Assembly (NCBI RefSeq): GCF_014873705.1
Contig: NZ_JADBDS010000002.1
Location: 558,001-622,000 of the forward strand
Direction: 5' to 3'
DNA: 64,000 nt
Source: Mycobacterium sp. OAS707
GTDB taxonomy: Bacteria; Actinomycetota; Actinomycetes; Mycobacteriales; Mycobacteriaceae
Shown here: positions 32,309 to 40,594 of the stretch, in pieces
Layout: every line of letters begins with the position of its first letter
Position numbering within the stretch: position 1 is the first letter of the stretch
Made by a program: the position numbers and the translations under genes
Notes under the pieces: model-generated
Seen by the model: only the letters and a program-made list of their open reading frames with translations
The model's database searches: none
What the model was told of the DNA's origin: nothing

Positions 32309-33135
32309 GTCGCGGAGACTACCCCGGTGGCGAGCAGCGCGATGACGACGGCGCCGAGAACAAGGCGGTAGCCGACGAACCAGTACATGCTGTGGCGCAC
32401 CAAGAACCGCAGGAACCACGCCACGGCCAGAAAGCCGATGACGAACGCGATCACGGTCGCGACAAGCAGTTGCGGGCCGCTGGCGCTCATCCCCTCGCCG
32501 ACGGGATGAAAGGCGTCGGGCAGCGAGAACAGGCCCGAGGCGAACACGGCGGGAATGGCCAGCAGGAAGCCGAACCGCGCCGACAGTTCACGGTCGAGTC
32601 CGAGGAACAAGCCGGCGCTGATGGTCGCACCGGAGCGAGACACGCCGGGTACCAACGCCAAACACTGCGCCAAGCCGACGATGACGCTGTCCTTCCACGT
32701 CAGCTGTTCGGCATGGCGGGTCTGCCTTCCGACGTATTCGGCGATCGCAATGACGACGGAGAACACGATCAACGCGCTCGCGATCAGCCACAGATTCCTT
32801 GCGCCAGTACGGATTTCGTCCTTGAACAGCAGGCCGAGCACACCGATCGGAATGGTGCCGATGATGACATACCAACCCATCCAGTAGTCCAGGTTGCGGT
32901 GCGCCGCGACGAACAACCCGTTGAACCAGGCTTTGAGGATGCGGCCGATGTCGCGCGCGAAGTACAGCAGCACAGCGAGTTCCGTGCCGAGCTGGGTGAC
33001 CGCGGTGAACGATGCACCCGCGTCGTCGTCGAAGAAGATGCGCGAGGCGATCGCCAAGTGCCCCGACGACGAAACAGGCAGGAATTCGGTCAGTCCCTGC
33101 AACACCGATAGAACGACAACTTGCAGCCACGACAT
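32305..33135 (-). CDS. uppP: Undecaprenyl-diphosphate phosphatase UppP (BacA)
   Basis: UppP dephosphorylates undecaprenyl pyrophosphate to recycle the lipid carrier for peptidoglycan and arabinogalactan synthesis. The 276-residue multi-span protein (ATG 33135) has both signature loops: [20 protein letters not shown] near the N-terminus and [18 protein letters not shown] in the centre. A GTG six codons upstream is a weaker start. It is linked by a four-base overlap to the histidine-phosphatase gene. Length and position match Rv2136c. Confidence 0.96.
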   Translation of the reverse strand: MSWLQVVVLSVLQGLTEFLPVSSSGHLAIASRIFFDDDAGASFTAVTQLGTELAVLLYFARDIGRILKAWFNGLFVAAHRNLDYWMGWYVIIGTIPIGVLGLLFKDEIRTGARNLWLIASALIVFSVVIAIAEYVGRQTRHAEQLTWKDSVIVGLAQCLALVPGVSRSGATISAGLFLGLDRELSARFGFLLAIPAVFASGLFSLPDAFHPVGEGMSASGPQLLVATVIAFVIGFLAVAWFLRFLVRHSMYWFVGYRLVLGAVVIALLATGVVSAT

Positions 33136-33180
33136 CGCAGGCGCGTCAATCACGCCGACGACCGTACCGTGGGCCGGCTG

Positions 33181-33492
33181 TCAGCGCGCTGTGCGAGGCA
33201 CCGGATGCGCGTCGGCAACCGCGTCGCGCACCGCGGCTGCCACGCTGCGCTCGTCGGTGAGATCGATGTCGGTCAGCTTGCGGCTGGCAGTCGCGACCAC
33301 GTCCTCGGCCTGCGGAACCGGACCTACGATGCGCGGCCGGTAGATCTCCACCACGAGCACGTGCTTCTCGACGTGGAAAGAGAAGGGCCGTCCGTCCCCC
33401 ACCCGGCCAAATCCACTGGCGTGCAGACCTGTGGTGATGTCCTCAATAGCAAACTGTTGGTTATCCAAATCCCTGTCTGCCGCGAGGGTCAT
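33181..33492 (-). CDS. Conserved mycobacterial hypothetical protein (Rv2137c-like)
   Basis: The 103-residue protein has no signal or membrane span. It has two notable stretches, DLDNQQFAIEDITTGLHASG and KHVLVVEIYRPRIVGPVPQ, and an Ala/Asp-rich helical C-terminus. It lies 45 bp upstream of uppP on the same strand and divergent from lppL, the place of Rv2137c in M. tuberculosis. No family function is known to me. Confidence 0.72.
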   Translation of the reverse strand: MTLAADRDLDNQQFAIEDITTGLHASGFGRVGDGRPFSFHVEKHVLVVEIYRPRIVGPVPQAEDVVATASRKLTDIDLTDERSVAAAVRDAVADAHPVPRTAR

Positions 33493-33612
33493 GATCGAAC
33501 CATACCTCCGCTTATGCCGCCGGGCGTGGCGGACGTGGCCATTTGTGGATGGCGGGCCTGCCTACACTTGCTCGTCAAACAAGATCGAATTCGCACTCCC
33601 GAGAGCTACCCC

Positions 33613-34647
33613 TTGCCGCGCCACTTAAACGCCCCAGTTCAGCTAATTCGCGCCGCCGCTGTTGTGCTGGCAACAGCGGGATTGGTCGGTTGCTCGGCGA
33701 ACCACGCCGAGGCCCCACCGCCGACCATCGTGCCCGCGCAGGCCGCGCAGTCGCCGCCGGTCACCAGCGCGCCCGCGGGAGTGGTGCGGCCGCTTCCCGG
33801 CCTCGCCCAGGCCGCGGTGTTCGACCCCGCGACGGCGTCGTTGGCGGTGCTCAGCCCGCTTTTGGAGAGCCGATCGATGGTCACGGTCGTGCCGGCGTCC
33901 GGTCCATCGCGCTCGCTGACGCTGCCCGCCCCCGCGACGGCGCTGACCGGCGATAACGAGGGCACGGCGTATGCGTCGGCGCGCGGGGGCTACTTCCGGA
34001 TCGACCTTCGCGCCGCCACGGCCGACCGGGTGGACATCGAGGGCCAGCAGAGCACCGATTTCACCGCGATCGCTCGGCGTGCCGACGGGAAGCTGGTGCT
34101 GGGTAGCGCAGACGGGGCCGTCTACACCCTGAGCTCGGATTCGAAGGTCGGCGCATCGCTGAAGATCTTCGCGAAGGTCGATGCTCTTGTTGCACAAGGC
34201 AATACGGCCGTGGTGTTGGACCGGGGCCAGACGTCGGTGACGACGGTTTCGGCCGACGGGAAGGATGCTGAGCACGCCCTGCGGGCCGGCGAGGGCGCAA
34301 CGACGATGGCCGCCGATTCGGCGGGGCGGGTGCTGGTGGCCGACACCAGGGGTGACGAACTGCTGGTCTTCGGCATCGACCCGTTGATGCTGCGCCAGCG
34401 CTACCCGGTGCGCGACGCCCCGTACGGGCTGGCGGGGTCGAAGAAGCTGGCCTGGGTGTCGCAGACAGCGATCAACTCGGTGGTTGGCTACGATTTGGCT
34501 ACCGGTATCCCCGTGGAGAAGGTGCGTTATCGAACCGTGCAGCAGCCCAACAGCCTGGCCTTCGACGAAGCGTCTGGCACCCTGTATGTGGTGTCTGGCT
34601 CTGGAGCGGGTGTACAGGTGATCGCAGGCGCCGCGGAGATCAAATGA
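33613..34647 (+). CDS. lppL: Lipoprotein LppL (beta-propeller-like)
   Basis: The 344-residue lipoprotein has a signal peptide ending LVGC (lipobox) at about residue 25, a Pro/Ala-rich linker and a domain of repeated short beta motifs. The motifs include TDFTAIARRADGKLVLGSAD, NTAVVLDRGQTSVTTVSADG, GRVLVADTRGDELLVFGID and PNSLAFDEASGTLYVVSGSG, which fit a YVTN/NHL-type beta-propeller. The match to M. tuberculosis LppL (Rv2138) is extensive from memory. The start is probably TTG 33613; an in-frame TTG at 33568 is an alternative. It overlaps the DUF5703 gene by four bases. Its role outside the membrane is unknown. Confidence 0.88.
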   Translation: MPRHLNAPVQLIRAAAVVLATAGLVGCSANHAEAPPPTIVPAQAAQSPPVTSAPAGVVRPLPGLAQAAVFDPATASLAVLSPLLESRSMVTVVPASGPSRSLTLPAPATALTGDNEGTAYASARGGYFRIDLRAATADRVDIEGQQSTDFTAIARRADGKLVLGSADGAVYTLSSDSKVGASLKIFAKVDALVAQGNTAVVLDRGQTSVTTVSADGKDAEHALRAGEGATTMAADSAGRVLVADTRGDELLVFGIDPLMLRQRYPVRDAPYGLAGSKKLAWVSQTAINSVVGYDLATGIPVEKVRYRTVQQPNSLAFDEASGTLYVVSGSGAGVQVIAGAAEIK

Positions 34648-34895
34648 CTGCTATGCAGCACGGCCGCATGCCCCAGGGCTGGGACAACGACCTGTCCGAC
34701 GAGTATGAGTGGATCCCGCTACGGCTGCCGCCGGACCTGACCAGAATCAGCGCTTCCACCCGACTGTCGATCGAGGCCGAGTATCGCGGCTGGGAGCTCA
34801 CCCGGGTCCGGCTGTATACCGATGGCAGCAGGCGGGTGTTGCTGCGCCGCAAGAAGACCGCCGTCGACCGGATTCCGGACCAGCCCGCGCTGTGA
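34644..34895 (+). CDS. DUF5703 family small protein
   Basis: The 83-residue basic protein contains [20 protein letters not shown] and [20 protein letters not shown] followed by [11 protein letters not shown], the full DUF5703 signature found across Actinobacteria. It overlaps lppL by four bases (ATGA) and pyrD by one base (TGATG), so lppL, this gene and pyrD are translationally linked. The ORF is easily missed by annotation because of its size. Function unknown. Confidence 0.85.
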   Translation: MTAMQHGRMPQGWDNDLSDEYEWIPLRLPPDLTRISASTRLSIEAEYRGWELTRVRLYTDGSRRVLLRRKKTAVDRIPDQPAL

Positions 34896-35956
34896 TGTAC
34901 CGCGCGCTGCGGCGGGCGCTGTTCCTGGTGGCCCCCGAACGTATTCACACGTGGGTTTTTGCGTTCTTGCGCGCGGTGACCGCCGTCCTTCCGGTGCGCC
35001 GGCTGATGCAGCGATGGCTGGCGCCACACGACCCCGTACTGGCCAGCACTGTGTTCGGCGTGCGCTTTCCCGGCCCGGTGGGCCTGGCGGCCGGGTTCGA
35101 CAAGGACGGCAGGGGGCTGCACACGTGGGGTGCCCTCGGCTTCGGCTATGCAGAGGTCGGCACCGTCACCGCGCAGGCCCAACCGGGCAACCCGCAGCCG
35201 CGGATGTTCCGGCTGGCCGACGACCGCGCGCTGCTCAATCGGATGGGTTTCAACAACCACGGGGCAGGTGAGCTGGCGCTGCGGTTGGCCCGCCGCACAC
35301 CCGAGGTGCCGATCGGGGTCAACATCGGCAAGACCAAGGTCACGCCGCCAGAGGGCGCCGTCGCGGATTACGCCGAAAGTGCGCGCCTGGTAGCGCCTTT
35401 GGCGGCCTTCCTGGTGGTCAACGTCAGCTCTCCGAACACCCCGGGGCTGCGTGATCTGCAGGCGGTCTCATCGCTGCGGCCGATCCTCGCCGCGGTGAAG
35501 GCGGAGACGGCGAAGCCCGTGCTGGTCAAGATCGCGCCGGACCTGTCCGATGACGACGTCGACGAGATTGCCGATCTCGCAGTCGAATTGGGCCTGGCCG
35601 GCATTGTCGCGACCAACACGACGGTGTCGCGTGATGGGCTCGCGACACCCGGCGTCGATGAATTGGGTGCCGGTGGCATTTCTGGCCCGCCGGTCGCGCG
35701 GCGCTCAGCGGAGGTATTGCGGCGGCTGTACAAACGCGTCGGCGACAGGCTGGTGTTGATCAGCGTCGGCGGTATCGAGACTGCCGACGACGCGTGGGAC
35801 CGCATCACGTCGGGCGCCACCCTGTTGCAGGGTTACACCGGCTTCATCTACGGAGGCGGGTTGTGGGCCAAGCACATTCACGATGGCCTCGCACGTCGCC
35901 TGCACGAAGGTGGGTTTGCATCGCTGGCCGATGCTGTCGGCTCAGCCGCGCGCTAG
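34895..35956 (+). CDS. pyrD: Dihydroorotate dehydrogenase (quinone), class 2 PyrD
   Basis: PyrD oxidises dihydroorotate to orotate at the membrane and passes electrons to quinone, the fourth step of pyrimidine synthesis. The 353-residue protein has the class 2 N-terminal membrane-associating helices ([20 protein letters not shown]). It also has [13 protein letters not shown], the catalytic Ser loop in [15 protein letters not shown], the [10 protein letters not shown] segment and the FMN-phosphate block [17 protein letters not shown] with [13 protein letters not shown]. It starts at ATG 34895, one base into the DUF5703 stop. Position matches Rv2139. Confidence 0.97.
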   Translation: MYRALRRALFLVAPERIHTWVFAFLRAVTAVLPVRRLMQRWLAPHDPVLASTVFGVRFPGPVGLAAGFDKDGRGLHTWGALGFGYAEVGTVTAQAQPGNPQPRMFRLADDRALLNRMGFNNHGAGELALRLARRTPEVPIGVNIGKTKVTPPEGAVADYAESARLVAPLAAFLVVNVSSPNTPGLRDLQAVSSLRPILAAVKAETAKPVLVKIAPDLSDDDVDEIADLAVELGLAGIVATNTTVSRDGLATPGVDELGAGGISGPPVARRSAEVLRRLYKRVGDRLVLISVGGIETADDAWDRITSGATLLQGYTGFIYGGGLWAKHIHDGLARRLHEGGFASLADAVGSAAR

Positions 35957-36403
35957 CTTGAGCCGCACCATCGGAAGCTCCAGATCCGGCGTATTCAACG
36001 CGGCGGCCATCGCTTCGTTCAGCGTGCGCCATGTCCGGGGGTGGCGTTCGGCGTAGCGCTCGACGGTTTTCTCGACCGCCTCGGGTGCCAGCGGCGTTGC
36101 CGTCGCGGGCACGTTGCGCCGCAGGCCGACGCTGACGCGCACCCGCGGGTTCGCGATGACGTTGCGATACCACTGCGCGGTCTCGCCGAACCCCGACACG
36201 ATGACGTACTCGTCGGCGGCGGGGTGATCGACGACCTCGAGCACGGCGTAACGCCGCGCTCCGCTCTTGCGTCCCACATGCTCGAGAAGCAGCATGCGGC
36301 GCCCGAACAGAAAGCCGAGATGTGCCCGGTAGAGCCAGATCGGAGCGCGAACCAGCGCCCGAGTCTTGAGTAGTCGCCCGAGAAGCGCGCTACTTCTGCT
36401 CAT
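35942..36403 (-). CDS. F420/deazaflavin-type nitroreductase family protein (DUF385)
   Basis: The 153-residue protein has the split beta-barrel pattern of the Ddn/DUF385 family: [40 protein letters not shown] and [19 protein letters not shown]. These actinobacterial enzymes use coenzyme F420 (or bind heme or lipid) to reduce quinones and other substrates. A short Arg-rich amphipathic N-terminus may contact the membrane. It overlaps pyrD by 15 bp (convergent) and the PEBP gene by 14 bp (same strand). The substrate is unknown. Confidence 0.87.
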   Translation of the reverse strand: MSRSSALLGRLLKTRALVRAPIWLYRAHLGFLFGRRMLLLEHVGRKSGARRYAVLEVVDHPAADEYVIVSGFGETAQWYRNVIANPRVRVSVGLRRNVPATATPLAPEAVEKTVERYAERHPRTWRTLNEAMAAALNTPDLELPMVRLKLARG

Positions 36404-36920
36404 ATGTGCCGTGGATGACGGCGCGGGCGATCGCGTTCATGAACAGGTTGAAACCCAAGTAGGCCGGGCTGGCGTCGCCGTCGAGTTCGAGTTTCGGCAC
36501 CTTCACGGCATGGACCGCGATGAAATACCGGTGCACACCGTGGCCCTGTGGCGGGGCGGCGCCGATGTAGCGCTTGAGGCCCGCGTCGTTGGCCAAAGTC
36601 AGTGCGTCGCCTGGCAATCCGCTGCCATCGCCCGCACCTGCGGGCAGATCCGTCACGGTCGCGGGCAGGTTGGCGACTGCCCAGTGCCAGAACCCCGATG
36701 CCGTGGGCGCGTCCGGGTCGTAGACGGTGACCGCGAAACTCTGTGTCTCCTCGGGGAATCCGGACCAGGAAAGCTGCGGCGAGATGTCGTCGCCGCCCGC
36801 ACCCATGATGCCGCTCACCTGCTCGTTGGACAGCGCCTGCCCGTCGCTGAGCGATTCCGACGTCAATGTGAACGACGGCAGCTTCGGCAGAAACTCGTAG
36901 GGGTTGTAGTCAAATGCCAT
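36390..36920 (-). CDS. YbhB/YbcL-type PEBP family protein (Rv2140c-like)
   Basis: The 176-residue cytosolic protein carries the PEBP anion-pocket motif [20 protein letters not shown] and the second block [20 protein letters not shown]. It is the orthologue by synteny of M. tuberculosis Rv2140c (TB18.6), a phosphatidylethanolamine-binding-protein relative. Family members bind phosphate-like ligands and inhibit kinases in eukaryotes; the bacterial role is not settled. It lies 20 bp downstream of the M20 peptidase gene and overlaps the DUF385 gene. Confidence 0.92.
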   Translation of the reverse strand: MAFDYNPYEFLPKLPSFTLTSESLSDGQALSNEQVSGIMGAGGDDISPQLSWSGFPEETQSFAVTVYDPDAPTASGFWHWAVANLPATVTDLPAGAGDGSGLPGDALTLANDAGLKRYIGAAPPQGHGVHRYFIAVHAVKVPKLELDGDASPAYLGFNLFMNAIARAVIHGTYEQK

Positions 36921-36940
36921 TGGTGATCCCTTTCTGACGA

Positions 36941-38293
36941 TCAGCTGTGGATGAGGAAATGTTCGAGCACCTGGGTGCCGAACTTCAGTGCATCAACGGG
37001 TACCCGTTCGTCCACACCGTGGAACAGCGCGGTGAAGTCCAAATCCGGAGGAAGCTGCAGCGGCGCGAACCCGAAGCAGCGAATCCCCAAGCGCGCGAAC
37101 GCCTTTGCATCGGTGCCTCCGGACAACATGTACGGCACGATGCGGGCGTCGGGATCGACGGACAGGATCGCACCGTTCATCGCGTCCACCAGGTCGCCGT
37201 CGAAAGTGGTTTCGTAAGACGGCAGCTCGGTGACCCACTCCCGCGTCACATCGGGTCCGATGATCTCGTCGACCTCACGCTCGAATGCGGCCTGGCGGCC
37301 GGGCAGGATGCGACAGTCGACCACTGACTCCGCGGTGGCAGGGATGACGTTGGCCTTGTACCCGGCCTTGAGCATCGTCGGGTTCGCGGTGTCGCGCAGG
37401 GTGGCGCCGACGACACGGGCGATCGGGCCCAGCTTGGCGATGGCACCCGCCAGGTCGGGCGAGTCGATGTCGAACTGGTAGCCCGTCTCCTCGGTGATCG
37501 CCTGCAAAAACTGCCCGACGGCATCGGTCATCACGAGCGGGAACTCGTGGCGGCCGAGCCTGGCGGTGGCCTCTGCGACCGCCGTGACCGCGTTGTGTTC
37601 GTGGATCATCGAGCCGTGGCCGGCGAAGCTGCGCGCGGTCAGCTTCATCCACATCATCGACTTCTCGGCGGTCTCGACCAGGTACAGCCGTCGTTCGCCG
37701 CCGTCCTTGCGCGGCACGGTCAGCGAGAACCCGCCGACCTCACCGACCGCCTCGGTGACGCCCTCGAACAGATCGGGGCGGTTGTCGACCAGCCACTGCG
37801 ACCCGTACTTGCCGCCGGCCTCCTCGTCGGAGAGGAACGCGAAGACCAGATCGCGCGGCGGCACGATGCCCGCGCGTTTGAAGTGGCGGGCGATCGCGAT
37901 CAGCATGCCGCACATGTCCTTCATGTCGACCGCGCCGCGGCCCCACACATAGCCGTCCTCGACGGCGCCGGAGAACGGGTGCACGCTCCAGTCCGACGCC
38001 TCGGCGGGCACCACGTCGAGGTGCCCGTGCAGCAGCAGGGCCCCGCGCTCCGGGTTGGCACCTTTGAGCGTGGCGAATACGTTGCCTCGACCCGGGCCAC
38101 CTGCCTCGACGTATTCGGTCGTGTAGCCGACCTCTTCGAGCTGTTCGGCCACCCAGCGGGCGCATTCGGCCTCCCCCTTGGTGGTTTCGGGCTCGCCGGT
38201 GTTGGAGGTGTCGAAGCGGATGAGCGAGCTGACGAGGTCAACTACCTCGGCTTCGGCGGTGGGGGGAGGCGTCACAGTCACCATTCGTACCAT
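36941..38293 (-). CDS. M20/M28-family metallopeptidase (ArgE/DapE/CPG2-like)
   Basis: The 450-residue zinc hydrolase has the metal-site motifs [26 protein letters not shown] and [16 protein letters not shown], with the general-base Glu pair in SDEEAGG. A dimerisation domain follows (about residues 200-325), then the closing His in [15 protein letters not shown]...LFHGVDERV. It is the orthologue by position of Rv2141c. Family members cleave acyl-amino acids or dipeptides; the substrate is not known. ATG 38293 and ATG 38284 are both possible starts, and neither has a strong ribosome site. The tRNA-Leu gene lies 64 bp away, divergent. Confidence 0.9.
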   Translation of the reverse strand: MVRMVTVTPPPTAEAEVVDLVSSLIRFDTSNTGEPETTKGEAECARWVAEQLEEVGYTTEYVEAGGPGRGNVFATLKGANPERGALLLHGHLDVVPAEASDWSVHPFSGAVEDGYVWGRGAVDMKDMCGMLIAIARHFKRAGIVPPRDLVFAFLSDEEAGGKYGSQWLVDNRPDLFEGVTEAVGEVGGFSLTVPRKDGGERRLYLVETAEKSMMWMKLTARSFAGHGSMIHEHNAVTAVAEATARLGRHEFPLVMTDAVGQFLQAITEETGYQFDIDSPDLAGAIAKLGPIARVVGATLRDTANPTMLKAGYKANVIPATAESVVDCRILPGRQAAFEREVDEIIGPDVTREWVTELPSYETTFDGDLVDAMNGAILSVDPDARIVPYMLSGGTDAKAFARLGIRCFGFAPLQLPPDLDFTALFHGVDERVPVDALKFGTQVLEHFLIHS

Positions 38294-38357
38294 TGCAGCG
38301 GCCGCTGGGTTTGGGTCCGGGCAGTCCGATCCGATAGCCTAAGCTGCCCACAAACTG

Positions 38358-38443
38358 GTCCGAGTGGCGGAATGGCAGACGCGCTAGCTTGAGGTGCTAG
38401 TGCCCTATTAACGGGCGTGGGGGTTCAAGTCCCCCCTCGGACA
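38358..38443 (+). tRNA. tRNA-Leu (anticodon GAG)
   Basis: The 86-nt class II tRNA has acceptor arms GTCCGAG (38358-38364) and CTCGGAC (38436-38442) with discriminator A at 38443. The anticodon stem CTAGC/GCTAG encloses the loop TTGAGGT, giving GAG (reads CUC/CUU). A long variable arm (GTGCCCTATTAACGGGC) is typical of Leu tRNAs, followed by a T-arm with GGTTCAAGTCC. CCA is not encoded. The gene stands alone between the divergent peptidase gene and the NmrA-like gene, with no integrase or duplicated 3' end nearby. Confidence 0.97.
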
Positions 38444-38451
38444 CTCTTTGG

Positions 38452-39201
38452 CTACGGCGCCTCGGCGGCCAGCCACTCCTCGAAAGTCGTTGGCGCCAAC
38501 TGCGCGTCGGCACCAGGCAGCAGCACCTCACCGGCCATCGACACGTCGAAAAGCCCGTTGCGCCACGTCGGAATCAGTCGGATGCTCTGGCCGCGGGCCT
38601 CGAGGGTGCGGCGGGCCATGTCCACCAGGTCCTGGGTGTCGGGTCCGGCGATATCGCGGTGGCGCCCCTGCGGCGTTCCGACGGCGACGCGCGCGAGGAT
38701 GTCTGCGACGTCGGCGGGCGCGATCGGTTGGACGAGCAGCGGTGCGATCGGGGCAGCGCCGTCCTGCTCGGTCCATCCCGCGATCATCGCCGCGAAATCA
38801 TGGAATTGCGTGGCAGGAACGATGGTCCACGGCACTGGGCCGGCCTGCACCGCGGCCTCCTGTGCCCGCTTGCCTGCGTAGTGTGCGTTGCCCGGCACCT
38901 TGTCGATGCCCACGATCGACAGCGCGACGTGATGGCTGACGCCGGCACGCTGCTCGGCGGCTTGCAGATTCTTGGTCGCGGTCGTGAAGAATCCGACGGT
39001 CTGCGACTCCTCGGTCGACTCGTTGCTGCTGACGTCGATCACCGCGCTCACTCCGGTAAGAGCGTCGTCCAGGCCCGCGCCGGTGATCACGTCCACGCCG
39101 CGACTGCGACTGATGGCAACCGTGTCGTGCCCTTCGCGTTCGAGGGCGGTGACGGTCAGGGTTCCGATACGGCCGGTGGCACCGACAACTGCAACGCGCA
39201 T
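38452..39201 (-). CDS. NmrA-like NAD(P)H-binding protein
   Basis: The 249-residue protein from ATG 39201 begins MRVAVVGATGRIGTLTVTAL, an atypical-SDR dinucleotide-binding motif. SHHVALSIVGIDKVPGNAHY and a YAGKRAQEAAVQ helix (YxxK-like) follow, then the QPIAPADVADILARVAVG block shared by NmrA/azoreductase-like proteins. It is divergent from an Rrf2 regulator across a 77-bp region with a perfect inverted repeat, so it is probably that regulator's target. The substrate is unknown. Confidence 0.86.
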   Translation of the reverse strand: MRVAVVGATGRIGTLTVTALEREGHDTVAISRSRGVDVITGAGLDDALTGVSAVIDVSSNESTEESQTVGFFTTATKNLQAAEQRAGVSHHVALSIVGIDKVPGNAHYAGKRAQEAAVQAGPVPWTIVPATQFHDFAAMIAGWTEQDGAAPIAPLLVQPIAPADVADILARVAVGTPQGRHRDIAGPDTQDLVDMARRTLEARGQSIRLIPTWRNGLFDVSMAGEVLLPGADAQLAPTTFEEWLAAEAP

Positions 39202-39226
39202 GTGAGCTCTCCCTCTTCGATCAGCA

Positions 39227-39251
39227 ATTATGGACATTTAACATCCATAAT
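39227..39251. promoter_or_regulatory. Perfect inverted repeat between the NmrA-like gene and the Rrf2 regulator (predicted operator)
   Basis: Arms ATTATGGA (39227-39234) and TCCATAAT (39244-39251) are exact reverse complements around a 9-bp AT-rich spacer. The site lies centrally in the 77 bp between the two divergent starts, where both promoters must sit. Its size and symmetry fit a dimeric Rrf2-type repressor, and the neighbouring gene encodes one. Confidence 0.75.
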
Positions 39252-39278
39252 AGAGGTGATATTCCGTAGCCTGGGACC

Positions 39279-39755
39279 ATGAAGCTTCCCGAGGGCACGG
39301 AGTGGGTGCTGCATTGCGCCGCGTCGCTGGCGCAGCTGGCGGACGGCGACGCCGCCAGCACGGCCCAACTCGCCGCTCATTTCGGTCTGCCACCGGCATA
39401 TTTGGCTAAACACTTGGCGTCGCTTGTCCGCGCAGGCGTGCTGACCGGCACGACCGGTCCGCGCGGCGGATTCCGGCTGGCGCGCCCGGCCGCCGAGATC
39501 ACATTCCTCGACATCGTCGACGCTGTGGACGGCGGCGCCGATCCGTACCTCTGTCGCGAGATCCGCCAACAGGGCCGCGGCGCCCTACCCGCCGAGGAGT
39601 GCCAGGAGCCATGCATCCTGGCCACCACCATGCGGCGAGCACACGAGGCATGGCGAACCAGCCTGGCCGCGTGCACACTCGCCGACATCATCAACACACT
39701 GCCGCCCGAAACTCCTGACCGCACACGCCGCTTGTTGTCACGCGAAAGCGCTTGA
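39279..39755 (+). CDS. Rrf2-family transcriptional regulator
   Basis: The 158-residue protein has the winged-helix part in AQLAAHFGLPPAYLAKHLAS, a GPRGGFRLARPAAEITFLDI wing and a C-terminal helix. Three Cys occur in LCREIRQQGRGALPAEEC and QEPCIL, the same region where IscR/NsrR-type members hold a Fe-S cluster, so redox or NO sensing is possible. The spacing is not the classical one. It very likely binds the palindrome just upstream and controls the divergent NmrA-like gene and itself. Confidence 0.87.
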   Translation: MKLPEGTEWVLHCAASLAQLADGDAASTAQLAAHFGLPPAYLAKHLASLVRAGVLTGTTGPRGGFRLARPAAEITFLDIVDAVDGGADPYLCREIRQQGRGALPAEECQEPCILATTMRRAHEAWRTSLAACTLADIINTLPPETPDRTRRLLSRESA

Positions 39756-39761
39756 GGCGGT

Positions 39762-40578
39762 TCACACTTCGTTGGGCATATTGGTCCAGCCCTTGCGGTC
39801 GGCGCGGGCGTACCAGCCCGAAGCCGCCAGCGTGCCGCCGTCCACCGGGATCGTCTGCCCCGTGACGAACCGCGCGTCATCGGAAGCCAGGAATTCCACG
39901 ACGGCCGCATAGTCGTCCGGCGTGCCGAATCGGCCTGCCGGGATCCAGGTCCTGATCAGATCGGGGTGGCGACCGCGCAGCATGAGTTCCGCCGGCGTCT
40001 GCAGGGTGTCGGCGAGGTCGGGCGCGATCGCGTTGACCCGGATGCCGTGTTGCGCGACGTCGACGGCCAGGCTGCGGGTGAACGCCACCACGCCCGCGTT
40101 GAAGGCCGCATACGGAGCGGCGTAGGGAATGCCGCGAAACGCCTCCACGGTCGCGTTGTTGACGATCGCGCCGCGTTCCCGCTTGACCATCGCGGGCAAC
40201 ACGGCGTGACACATGCGAAGCACATGGAGCAGGTTCAACTCATAGAGTGTCTGCCACTGCTCTTCGGTGCTGTGCAGGAAATCGCGGGCTGCGGGTCGGA
40301 AGTCGCCGACGTTGTTCACCAGGATGTCGACACGCGAATCATCAACGCAGTGCCGTTTCGGTCACGTCATTGATGACGTCGGGGTCCCGGATGTCACCTA
40401 CAACAGGTGTACACCGGCCGCCCGCTGTGGTGATCTCCTCACGGGTGGCCGCTGCCGCGTCGGCGTCGATGTCGTTGAGCACCACGTGCGCACCCGCGGC
40501 CGCCAGCCGTCTGCTGATGCCGCCGCCGATGCCCTGCGCGCCGCCGGTGACGATGGCGACCTGTCCCGTGAACCGCAT
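39762..40578 (-). pseudogene. Short-chain dehydrogenase/reductase interrupted by a single-base frameshift
   Basis: From ATG 40578 the first frame encodes MRFTGQVAIVTGGAQGIGG (the SDR cofactor motif) and runs to a TGA at 40342-40344. The rest of the SDR continues in another frame as VDILVNNVGDFRPAARDF, IVNNATVEAFRGIPYAAPYA (Ser-like and Tyr regions), RVNAIAPDLADT and GQTIPVDGGTLAASGW. Removing one base near 40341-40347 restores one continuous protein of about 270 residues. A restart at GTG 40319 would give only the C-terminal 185 residues without the cofactor motif. So it is either a young pseudogene or a sequencing error. The remaining sequence shows no other damage. Confidence 0.8.
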
Positions 40579-40594
40579 CGGGACAGCGTATTGG

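Noticed and set aside
38358..38443. tRNA-Leu 3' end as an integration site of a mobile element
   Set aside because: No integrase, no repeated 3' tRNA segment and only conserved genes on both sides.
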